In this document: positions 1 through 4,917 of the stretch, piece by piece
How positions within the stretch are numbered: the stretch's first letter is position 1
Layout of the letters: the number at the start of each line of letters is the position of its first letter
Source of the DNA: Thermoplasmata archaeon
Lineage (GTDB): Archaea > Thermoplasmatota > Thermoplasmata > Thermoplasmatales > Thermoplasmataceae
Direction: 5' to 3'
DNA: 6,606 bases
NCBI GenBank assembly: GCA_021804185.1
Contig: JAJZKL010000063.1
Coordinates: 1 to 6,606 of the forward strand
Position numbers and translations under genes: made by a program
Notes under the pieces: model-generated
Seen by the model: only the letters and a program-made list of their open reading frames with translations
What the model was told of the DNA's origin: nothing
Databases searched by the model: none

Positions 1-244
1 TTCTCTGCCATTCCTGAGGCCTTTCACCAGTGAACTCAAGATATATGTACCCTGAATTCTCAAGTTCCCTCAGCCTCCGCAGCTCCTCCAGGGCAGCAAA
101 TCCAATTGACCGGCCATCGTTGGCCTGGTGCTCAACCTCAGAAAGCATTGCCTCTGAAAGTATGACCCTGCATCCCCTCTTCTCCCTTACGAATGTGGTA
201 AACCTTCCATCCACTATTACCGAGGTATCTGGTACGTAGTCCAC
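1..244 (-). CDS. PIN-domain (PilT-type) ATPase, N-terminal fragment, cut by window edge
   Basis: The reverse strand is open from a GTG at 244-242 to the window edge (81 codons). The product begins M-D-Y-V-P-D-T-S-V-I-V-D-G, the usual opening of a PIN nuclease domain. Asp6 is the first acidic residue, and the stretch S-E-V-E-H-Q-A-N at residues 35-42 supplies the next (Glu36), followed by an A-x-L-E-E-L-R-R-L-R helix. This matches the archaeal COG1855 family, which in full length (about 600 residues) carries an N-terminal PIN domain, a central P-loop ATPase and a C-terminal KH domain; only the PIN part is visible here. Its cellular role is not firmly established; RNA processing or turnover is usually assumed. 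GTG is chosen because a stop codon lies nine codons upstream, no ATG is in frame before it, and it sits about 24 bases from the centre of a TATA box, suiting a leaderless transcript. The family call is from remembered sequence patterns. Confidence 0.82.
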   Translation of the reverse strand, partial: MDYVPDTSVIVDGRFTTFVREKRGCRVILSEAMLSEVEHQANDGRSIGFAALEELRRLRELENSGYIYLEFTGERPQEWQR

Positions 245-261
245 ATTGAGAAAGAGTTCCA

Positions 262-273
262 GATTATATAATC
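262..273. promoter_or_regulatory. Perfectly palindromic TATA box between two divergent genes
   Basis: GATTATATAATC is its own reverse complement. Its centre (267.5) is 23.5 bases from the GTG of the minus-strand PIN gene and 24.5 bases from a TTG (292) of the plus-strand gene. Archaeal transcription normally starts about 25 bases from the TATA centre, so both genes could start leaderless from this one element. On the minus-strand side the flank is A-rich (CAAATT), which suits a BRE better than the plus-side flank GTTCCA, so the PIN gene may be the favoured direction. Confidence 0.6.
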
Positions 274-291
274 AATTTGAATCCTGTTCTA

Positions 292-1041
292 TTGGCGTAT
301 AATAAGGAAGAGTTAGCGGCCCAGGTTCTTGCAAAGCTTAAAGGATTTATTTCCGGGGTGGATTTATCGGGAACAGCCCTGGCATTATCTGGCGGGCTGG
401 ACAGCTCAGTGATACTTGCACTTTCTCCTGAAAGTCTTCTTTCATATGTAACGGGACTTGAAGATTCAAAGGATGTTATCACAGCAAGAGAAACATCCCG
501 CTTATTGAAAAGGAAATGCAGAGAAATCACCGTTTCCCGTGATGATGTTGTTATCTATGCCCGAACCATACTGGAAATAGATCCACATATCGATCTCAGG
601 GATCTGGGTTTTGAGACAGTACTGGCTGTTCTTCTTGACAGATCTGAGGAAAAAACAATCATCACTGGACAGGGGGCGGATGAGATATTCTACGGCTATT
701 CCAGATTTCTCACTGACTCCATCCTTACAAATGGAGAAGCCTTGGAGAAGCTGCATAACATTACGCTTCCTAGGGAAAACAGGATTGCATCTTATTTCGG
801 AAAGAAGATCATATGCCCATATCTGGAGAGTGGAATTTCTGAAATCCCTGGCATCTGTGAAAGAGAGAACAATATTTCAGGAAAGGAGAATAAGATTATT
901 CTCAGAGAGGTTGCATCCATTATCGGAATCCCATCAGAGATTGCAATGAGAAAGAAGAAGGCTGCGCAGTACGGTTCAGGTTTCATGAAAATATTGAAGA
1001 AGGATCTCTTTCCGGAATTGATCAGACACAGGGATTTATGA
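292..1041 (+). CDS. Asparagine-synthase-like PP-loop ATPase without a glutaminase domain
   Basis: The 249-residue product is a stand-alone C-terminal domain of the asparagine synthase B superfamily, which adenylates a carboxylate and then forms an amide. Counting from TTG 292, S-G-G-L-D-S-S at 33-39 is the PP-loop ATP-binding motif, G-Q-G-A-D-E-I-F-Y-G-Y from 126 is the second family motif (usually GxGADExFGGY), and K-K-K-A-A-Q-Y-G-S-G near 221-230 is the conserved C-terminal lysine-rich segment. The N-terminal Ntn glutaminase domain of AsnB (about 200 residues) is absent, so nitrogen would have to come from free ammonia or a partner, or the substrate is not aspartate. An in-frame TTG at 277 would add five residues but lies only four bases beyond the TATA palindrome, inside the expected untranscribed stretch, so TTG 292 is preferred. 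No SD is visible. The superfamily is clear; the substrate is unknown. Confidence 0.82.
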   Translation: MAYNKEELAAQVLAKLKGFISGVDLSGTALALSGGLDSSVILALSPESLLSYVTGLEDSKDVITARETSRLLKRKCREITVSRDDVVIYARTILEIDPHIDLRDLGFETVLAVLLDRSEEKTIITGQGADEIFYGYSRFLTDSILTNGEALEKLHNITLPRENRIASYFGKKIICPYLESGISEIPGICERENNISGKENKIILREVASIIGIPSEIAMRKKKAAQYGSGFMKILKKDLFPELIRHRDL

Positions 1042-1089
1042 CTGTTGCTTTCAATATCAGCCAGTAAAATTTAGTATTATCATTGCCAT

Positions 1090-1100
1090 AAGTTAAATAT
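1090..1100 (+). promoter_or_regulatory. Probable TATA box for the mtnP operon
   Basis: An AAG followed by TTAAATAT at 1093-1100 resembles an archaeal BRE/TATA pair. Transcription would begin near 1121-1123, giving a leader of about 20 bases before the ATG at 1143. A second AT-rich stretch (TTTAGTATTAT, near 1068-1079) is an alternative. This is the only plus-strand gene with an upstream promoter here whose start codon is not at leaderless distance from a good TATA box; a weak SD-like GTGAT (1135-1139) lies just before the ATG. Confidence 0.4.
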
Positions 1101-1105
1101 GATCA

Positions 1106-1118
1106 GGGGATATTCCCC
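1106..1118. repeat. Short G/C-rich inverted repeat in the mtnP promoter
   Basis: GGGGA (1106-1110), a TAT spacer, and TCCCC (1114-1118) form a perfect 5-bp inverted repeat just downstream of the putative TATA box and before the expected transcription start. It stands out as G/C-rich in an A/T-rich gap. It could be a repressor site overlapping the start region; it is too far upstream to be a normal SD and has no T tract to make it a terminator. Confidence 0.35.
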
Positions 1119-1142
1119 CGTTCATTTCAACTCAGTGATTCA

Positions 1143-1916
1143 ATGGTACAGATAGGGATAATAGGAGGCAGTGGTTTGTACAGCCTCCTGCAGGACATAA
1201 GAACAGAAAATGTTAAGACGGAGTTTGGGGAACCTTCTGCTCCTGTAGAGATTGGGAAGATTGATGGCGTTGAGGTTGCATTTATCCCGAGGCATGGAAA
1301 AAAGCATCAGTTCCCGCCACACAAGGTAAACTACAGGGCTAACATTATGGCACTCCATAAACTGGGTGTTGAAAGGATAATAGCAGCCAATGCGGTTGGT
1401 TCCCTGAAAGAAGAACTTCCACCTGGTTATACTGTCATACCGGATCAGTTCATTGACTATACCAGGAGAAGGGAACTGACCTTTTATGATGGGCCTGAGG
1501 TCTATCATATCTCAGCAGCGGATCCTTTTTGCCCCCACATGAATAAAATTCTGTATGAAGTAGCAAAACAGAGCAGCCCTGATGTCAAACTTGGAGGCAC
1601 CTATGCTGTTGTGGAGGGGCCCAGGTTTTCAACCAGAGCAGAATCCAATATGTTCAGGCAGTTTTCCGACATAATAGGAATGACTCTTGTTCCTGAGGTA
1701 AATCTTGCTGATGAACTTGGAATGTGCTATTCCGTTATAGCGACGGTCACAGATTATGATGTCTGGTCCACGAAACCTGTGGATGCGGCAGAAGTTTTCA
1801 GAGTCATGAAGGAAAATGAGGAACGAGTTACCGATATAGTAAGGAAATCTGTCCCGAAAATTCATGGAAAAAGAGAATGCCACTGTTCACAGAGATTGAA
1901 TGATGCAAAAGCTTGA
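1143..1916 (+). CDS. mtnP: S-methyl-5'-thioadenosine phosphorylase (MTA phosphorylase)
   Basis: The 257-residue product is a full-length PNP/MTAP family 2 enzyme, cleaving methylthioadenosine with phosphate to adenine and 5-methylthioribose-1-phosphate in the methionine salvage pathway; it also clears the MTA left by polyamine synthesis. G-G-S-G-L-Y at 8-13 is the N-terminal phosphate loop, R-H-G at 50-52 followed by P-H-K-V-N-Y-R-A-N at 59-67 is the family signature, N-A-V-G-S-L lies at 83-88, and [13 protein letters not shown] carries the substrate-binding segment. T-D-Y-D-V-W, with Asp204 and Asp206, is the pattern of adenine-type enzymes; 6-oxopurine PNPs have Asn at this site. Archaeal members can also act on adenosine or methylthioinosine, so exact specificity is inferred. 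The gene shares an operon with the beta-CASP gene eight bases downstream. The C-terminal tail contains a C-H-C run of no obvious role. Confidence 0.93.
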   Translation: MVQIGIIGGSGLYSLLQDIRTENVKTEFGEPSAPVEIGKIDGVEVAFIPRHGKKHQFPPHKVNYRANIMALHKLGVERIIAANAVGSLKEELPPGYTVIPDQFIDYTRRRELTFYDGPEVYHISAADPFCPHMNKILYEVAKQSSPDVKLGGTYAVVEGPRFSTRAESNMFRQFSDIIGMTLVPEVNLADELGMCYSVIATVTDYDVWSTKPVDAAEVFRVMKENEERVTDIVRKSVPKIHGKRECHCSQRLNDAKA

Positions 1917-1919
1917 GGT
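1914..1919 (+). promoter_or_regulatory. Shine-Dalgarno of the beta-CASP gene, overlapping the mtnP stop
   Basis: TGAGGT includes the mtnP TGA stop and a GAGGT core complementary to the archaeal 16S 3' end (CACCUCC), five bases before the ATG at 1925. It is the clearest SD in the window and sits at the one intra-operon start, as expected in an archaeon that uses leaderless first genes and SD-led internal genes. It supports cotranscription and perhaps coupled translation. Confidence 0.7.
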
Positions 1920-1924
1920 AGTAT

Positions 1925-3157
1925 ATGAAAATAAAATTTTTAGGAGGAGCCGAAGAGGTAGGTAGGCTCGCAATCAAAATAGAAGAAGGAAAAAACAGTT
2001 TTATGGTGGACTATGGTGTGGTGCCAGAGAAACCTCCAGAATATCCGATGCCCTATGAGAAGGTGCAGAATATATTCATAACACATGCACATCTTGATCA
2101 CATTGGTGCTGTCCCTGTCTGCTATCAGAAGGATTCACCGGTGCTCAATGCAACTGCAATGACGGCGAGCAGCATGCGTCCGCTTCTGGAGGATTCTGTT
2201 AAGATAATGAACCTTGAAGGGTATCCTGCCAGGTTCAACAAGGATGACATATCTTCACTTTTCAGTTCCATAAACACAGTAGAATATGGCAAATCTGTTG
2301 AGTTCGGAGATTTTACTGCTACACCATATTCAGCCGGGCATATCCCCGGGTCCTCCATGTGGAAATTCGACAATGCGTCCAGTACACTTGTCACCGGCGA
2401 TCTGTACACATCTGACACAAATCTCCTCTATGGTGCAAAGGCAGTTAAAGCAGACACCCTGATTATGGAGAGCACCTACGCCGGAAAGAACCATGAACCC
2501 CGTGAGGAGGTAACTGCCAGGCTCAAATCAAGGATAAAGGAGGTAGTTGATAACGGAGGAAAGGTGATACTCCCATCATTTGCTCTGGGAAGGACTCAGG
2601 AGCTGACAATGATTGTATCTGACCTTGGCCTTAACGTTTCGGTGGATGGCATGGGAAACCTGATTACAGGTCTTTATCTGGATCTTCCGGGATTCCTCAA
2701 ATCCAGGAACGCTTTCAGGAAGAGTGTTGGAAGAGTTCACCAGGTCAGGGGAAGAAGGATGAGAGAATCTGTCCTTGAACACAGCGATGTTGTAATCACA
2801 ACATCAGGTATGCTTGACGGTGGACCTGTCCTTGGATATATCCAGGAACTTGCCTCTGATCCCAAGAGCGCCATATTCCTTTCAGGCTATCAGGTTGAAG
2901 GCACGAACGGAAGAAGCCTCCTTGAGACTGGAATAATAAATATCGCGGGAGCTCCTGTGAAACCAGAGATGCAGGTAGAGTTCTTTGATCTCTCCGCACA
3001 CGCAGGACATGATGATCTTGTCAAATTTGTTAAGGAAGTAGATCCCAGCAGAGTAATACTCTGTCATGGTGAGGACCGGCCAAAGCTCCAGGAGGCACTG
3101 GACGGTTATGACGTCATACTTCCAATGAATGGCCATGAGTTTGAGCTTAAGGAGTAA
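1925..3157 (+). CDS. Beta-CASP metallo-beta-lactamase ribonuclease, aCPSF2-like
   Basis: The 410-residue product is a complete RNA-processing nuclease of the CPSF73/RNase J superfamily. All zinc-site motifs are present: motif 1 Asp29 (V-D-Y-G), motif 2 H-A-H-L-D-H at 54-59, motif 3 His139 (S-A-G-H), motif 4 Asp159 (T-G-D), then the beta-CASP motif A Glu182 (E-S-T-Y), motif B His359 (L-S-A-H-A-G-H) and motif C His381 (C-H-G-E). The protein starts directly with the lactamase fold and has no N-terminal KH domains, which excludes the aCPSF1 termination factor; the opening F-L-G-G-A-E-E-V-G-R fits aCPSF2 better than aRNase J, which usually has a G-G-x-x-E-I-G-K pattern. Expected activity is endo- and/or 5'-3' exoribonucleolytic in the cytoplasm. 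Its link to mtnP is positional: eight-base gap and an SD over the mtnP stop. The nuclease class is secure, the subgroup moderately so. Confidence 0.88.
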   Translation: MKIKFLGGAEEVGRLAIKIEEGKNSFMVDYGVVPEKPPEYPMPYEKVQNIFITHAHLDHIGAVPVCYQKDSPVLNATAMTASSMRPLLEDSVKIMNLEGYPARFNKDDISSLFSSINTVEYGKSVEFGDFTATPYSAGHIPGSSMWKFDNASSTLVTGDLYTSDTNLLYGAKAVKADTLIMESTYAGKNHEPREEVTARLKSRIKEVVDNGGKVILPSFALGRTQELTMIVSDLGLNVSVDGMGNLITGLYLDLPGFLKSRNAFRKSVGRVHQVRGRRMRESVLEHSDVVITTSGMLDGGPVLGYIQELASDPKSAIFLSGYQVEGTNGRSLLETGIINIAGAPVKPEMQVEFFDLSAHAGHDDLVKFVKEVDPSRVILCHGEDRPKLQEALDGYDVILPMNGHEFELKE

Positions 3158-3168
3158 AATCCTTGCTG

Positions 3169-3187
3169 TTCATCTTTTTTGGATGAA
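3169..3187 (+). terminator. Hairpin with T6 loop after the mtnP/beta-CASP operon
   Basis: TTCATC (3169-3174) and GATGAA (3182-3187) are perfect reverse complements around a loop of six T and one G, 11 bases after the beta-CASP stop. Archaeal RNA polymerase terminates mainly at T tracts, so the T6 alone could suffice. A second T tract follows downstream. Confidence 0.45.
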
Positions 3188-3220
3188 GATCTAATCTTTA
3201 GAAAGCCTTTATTGAATCTC

Positions 3221-3227
3221 TTTTTTT
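3221..3227 (+). terminator. T7 tract, back-up termination site
   Basis: Seven consecutive T on the plus strand, 63 bases beyond the beta-CASP stop and preceded by a pyrimidine-rich CTC. There is no clear hairpin. Tandem T tracts are common after archaeal operons; this is a positional inference. Confidence 0.35.
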
Positions 3228-3281
3228 ATCAATCAATGATTAAGAGAGAAATTACTTCTGCCAACGATATTAAGGAATAGT

Positions 3282-3298
3282 GAAATTCTTTTATTTTG
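3282..3298 (+). promoter_or_regulatory. Candidate archaeal promoter (BRE/TATA) upstream of a mini-ORF
   Basis: GAAATTC followed by TTTTATTT (3289-3296) makes a good BRE/TATA pair. The TATA centre is 26.5 bases from an ATG at 3319, the same spacing as seen upstream of the Agl3-like gene (6183), so a leaderless transcript starting at or very near that ATG is predicted. Confidence 0.45.
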
Positions 3299-3318
3299 AG
3301 GGGAAAGGGGAAATAATC

Positions 3319-3345
3319 ATGTTTGACCCATGGTATATGAGATAA
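3319..3345 (+). CDS. Possible 8-codon leaderless leader peptide (MFDPWYMR)
   Basis: ATG at 3319 is followed by seven sense codons and TAA; the peptide would be M-F-D-P-W-Y-M-R. Support is purely contextual: it begins at the position where the upstream TATA box should start transcription, and a hairpin with a T tract follows 15 bases after its stop, before the ABC ATPase gene. That order (promoter, tiny ORF, terminator, gene) is the layout of an attenuator. The peptide is rich in aromatic residues and Met, but no family is recognised. A chance ATG is quite possible in so short an ORF. Confidence 0.22.
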   Translation: MFDPWYMR

Positions 3346-3360
3346 ACAATTTCATCAACT

Positions 3361-3391
3361 AGCCCTTTAACTTTTAACGTATGGGCTTTTT
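3361..3391 (+). terminator. Hairpin plus T tract between mini-ORF and ABC ATPase
   Basis: AGCCC (3361-3365) pairs with GGGCT (3383-3387) across a 17-base loop, and T residues run from 3387 to 3391. The stem is short, but the T tract immediately after it makes a terminator or attenuator reasonable. It would end a transcript begun near 3319 (about 73 nt), or its read-through would feed the ATPase gene. The loop contains a direct repeat, TTTAAC then TTTTAAC. Confidence 0.35.
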
Positions 3392-3418
3392 CAAGATAGA
3401 ATGAGAGAAATTCTTGAA

Positions 3419-3428
3419 CATTTATTGA
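3419..3428 (+). promoter_or_regulatory. Candidate TATA box directly upstream of the ABC ATPase
   Basis: TTTATT at 3421-3426, preceded by the third GAAATTCTT copy, has its centre about 26 bases before the TTG at 3450. It would allow a leaderless transcript for the ATPase independent of the upstream hairpin. The box is weaker than the one at 3289-3296. Confidence 0.38.
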
Positions 3429-3449
3429 ACCTCAGGGTAAATTTTCATA

Positions 3450-4226
3450 TTGGAAAGTCATTCCCATGGGATGCCGGAAATACTCTCATTTGAACATGCA
3501 CACATGGAATATTCTACAAAACGTGCAAAACTTGTTTCAGTGGGAGATGTGTCCTTTAAGGTAAACCAGAATGAATTTGTCACACTCATAGGGCCATCAG
3601 GATGTGGAAAATCAACCCTCATAAATATGGTTCTTGGCCTGGTGAAACCAAGCTCAGGATCCGTTCTGATTTCAGGAAAACCTGTTGAGCAGCATACCAG
3701 CAGAATTGGTGTCGTTTTTCAGAATGCTGCACTGTTCCCATGGCTTGATATACAGCACAATGTAGAGGTTGTTCTTGAGCCCCTTATTCGGGACAAACAG
3801 GAAAGAACAGCAACGGCACTGAAATTCATGAAAATGGTTGGAATAGACGGATTCGAAAGGGCTTATCCTAAAGAGCTTTCTGGCGGAATGAAGCAGAGAG
3901 TCTCCATTGCGCGTGCTCTCGCAACTTCACCTGATCTTCTAATCCTTGACGAACCGTTTGTAGGGCTTGATGTATTCTCTGCTCAGGCATTAAGAGAGGA
4001 ACTTCTTGATCTATGGGAATCCCCGGAGACCCCGCCTCATACCGTCCTTATGGTCACACACAATGTTGATGAAGCTGTTCAGCTTAGTGATCGGCTCATA
4101 ATCCTAAGCAGAAGGCCGAGCCATGTTGTTGCCGAGATGAAAATTGATCTCGAAAGGCCACGGAACACCAGGGAAACAGAGTTTTACCAGAAGGTGGATG
4201 AAGTGGTAAGTGTAATGTCTCCATGA
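3450..4226 (+). CDS. ABC transporter ATP-binding protein, NitT/TauT (nitrate/sulfonate/taurine) type
   Basis: The 258-residue product is a complete ABC ATPase that would power import through a membrane permease, acting at the inner face of the membrane. Counting from TTG 3450: Walker A G-P-S-G-C-G-K-S-T at 48-56, Q-loop Gln91 in V-V-F-Q-N-A-A-L-F-P-W-L, signature L-S-G-G-M-K-Q-R at 143-150, Walker B I-L-D-E-P with Asp167/Glu168, and H-loop His204 in T-H-N-V-D-E-A. The F-P-W-L after the Q-loop and the 250-260 residue length are typical of SsuB/TauB/NrtD-type ATPases. An ATG at 3471 (seven residues later, 251 residues) is an equally real start option: it fits the family N-terminus, whereas TTG 3450 fits the TATA spacing. 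No permease or binding protein lies next to it; the 3' neighbour is convergent, 17 bases away. The substrate cannot be named. Confidence 0.88.
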   Translation: MESHSHGMPEILSFEHAHMEYSTKRAKLVSVGDVSFKVNQNEFVTLIGPSGCGKSTLINMVLGLVKPSSGSVLISGKPVEQHTSRIGVVFQNAALFPWLDIQHNVEVVLEPLIRDKQERTATALKFMKMVGIDGFERAYPKELSGGMKQRVSIARALATSPDLLILDEPFVGLDVFSAQALREELLDLWESPETPPHTVLMVTHNVDEAVQLSDRLIILSRRPSHVVAEMKIDLERPRNTRETEFYQKVDEVVSVMSP

Positions 4227-4243
4227 ATATGTACCTGCCGAGC

Positions 4244-4852
4244 CTATTTTATTAAGCTGAACGATTGCAGTGCTATTATAAAGAACTGAATTGCTACACC
4301 AGCTACAAGGAGCCCGAATATTCTGGTGAGTGCTTTCATCACTTTGTCTCCAAGGACACGAAGTATTTTTGATGAGAATATGAAGAATATGTAGATGATG
4401 AGCATAAGTATTATCACAGAGGCAATTGTGAATATGTCATCATATATGGACCCCTTCATGAGTATTATGACAAGTGAAATTGCCCCGGGGCCAGCAATGA
4501 AAGGTGTGGCAAATGGGACTATGCCCATATCATAATCGATCTTCCCTCCCATAGACTTTGGCCTGTCTCCTTCCCTTACCATCTCTATACCCATTATCAG
4601 AAGGATAAGCCCTCCAGCAATCTCAAGTGCCTCAATTGAAATTCCGAAGTAGTACAGTATATAGGAGCCGAGAATGGCGAACATTATCAGTATCATTCCG
4701 CCATATAGAGTTGCATCCCTTGTTACAGTCCTTCGGCTCTTCTGATCCATCGAGCCTGTCATTGCAATGAACAAGACCAGACTGCCAAATGGATCAATAA
4801 CGACGAAAAGCCTGACAAAAATGCCAAGAAAATCCAGTCCAAGGGATGTCAA
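4244..4852 (-). CDS. MarC-family (UPF0056) integral membrane protein
   Basis: The 202-residue product has six hydrophobic segments (about 8-31, 50-70, 73-93, 111-132, 139-160, 177-198). Two family landmarks are visible: I-D-P-F-G at 19-23 (usually N-P-x-G) in helix 1 and P-F-A-T-P-F-I-A-G-P-G-A-I at 113-125 in helix 4, matching the internal duplication of the family. Arg/Lys-rich loops follow helices 1, 3 and 5 (QKSRRTVTR; REGDRPKSMGGK; KILRVLGDKVMK), so by the positive-inside rule both termini would lie outside. The MarC family was named for antibiotic resistance, but that link was not upheld and the transported substrate is unknown. The start is TTG at 4852, the first start codon at the expected leaderless distance (26 bases) from the TATA box centred at 4878. 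It is transcribed tandem to the MetE-like gene but from its own promoter. Confidence 0.85.
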   Translation of the reverse strand: MTSLGLDFLGIFVRLFVVIDPFGSLVLFIAMTGSMDQKSRRTVTRDATLYGGMILIMFAILGSYILYYFGISIEALEIAGGLILLIMGIEMVREGDRPKSMGGKIDYDMGIVPFATPFIAGPGAISLVIILMKGSIYDDIFTIASVIILMLIIYIFFIFSSKILRVLGDKVMKALTRIFGLLVAGVAIQFFIIALQSFSLIK

Positions 4853-4873
4853 TGCCCCCGTAATATTGATAGA

Positions 4874-4882
4874 ATATTAAAA
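4874..4882 (-). promoter_or_regulatory. TATA box of the MarC-family gene
   Basis: On the minus strand TTTTAATAT lies with its centre 26 bases upstream of the TTG start at 4852, the leaderless geometry also seen at other genes in this window. No SD is present before the TTG, only a G/C run (GGGGGCA). Confidence 0.55.
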
Positions 4883-4888
4883 TTCGAT

Positions 4889-4905
4889 GGAAATTAAAAA
4901 TTTCC
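4889..4905. repeat. Perfect 7-bp inverted repeat between the MetE-like stop and the marC promoter
   Basis: GGAAATT (4889-4895), spacer AAA, and AATTTCC (4899-4905) form an exact inverted repeat. It lies 12 bases after the MetE-like stop codon and six bases upstream of the marC TATA box. On the minus strand it carries a T5 run, so it may act as the terminator of the MetE-like gene, as a regulator site for marC, or both. Confidence 0.45.
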
Positions 4906-4917
4906 TCCAAGATGGGG

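Larger units (their letters stand above)
3244..3415 (+). repeat. Three copies of a GAAATT(A)CTT motif in one intergenic region
   Basis: GAAATT-A-CTT occurs at 3248-3257, GAAATTCTT at 3282-3290 and again at 3407-3415. The first and third share the longer string GAGAGAAATT (3244-3253 and 3403-3412). The second and third each lie directly upstream of a TATA-like element (TTTTATTT at 3289 and TTTATT at 3421), so they may act as BRE/activator elements or be remnants of a promoter duplication. All copies are in direct orientation. Confidence 0.4.

Noticed and set aside
30..239. Plus-strand open frame of 69 codons at the left edge
   Set aside because: It is antisense to the PIN-domain gene, whose reverse-strand translation gives recognisable family motifs; the plus-strand peptide is serine-rich shadow sequence.
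277..279. TTG as the start of the asparagine-synthase-like gene
   Set aside because: It is only four bases past the only visible TATA box, so it should not be in the transcript; TTG 292 fits better. It would be revived if a start site upstream of 277 were mapped.
611..949. 112-codon plus-strand frame inside the asparagine-synthase-like gene
   Set aside because: It lies wholly in another frame of a gene with clear motifs and shows no recognisable domain.
3228..3243. AATCA-A-TGATT small dyad after the T7 tract
   Set aside because: Five-bp arms in A/T-rich sequence with no promoter at a meaningful distance; compatible with chance.
3462..3471. Perfect palindrome TCCCATGGGA near the ABC ATPase start
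   Set aside because: It falls within coding sequence if TTG 3450 is used and is only 10 bp; a chance NcoI-type palindrome is likely, so it was not listed as an operator.
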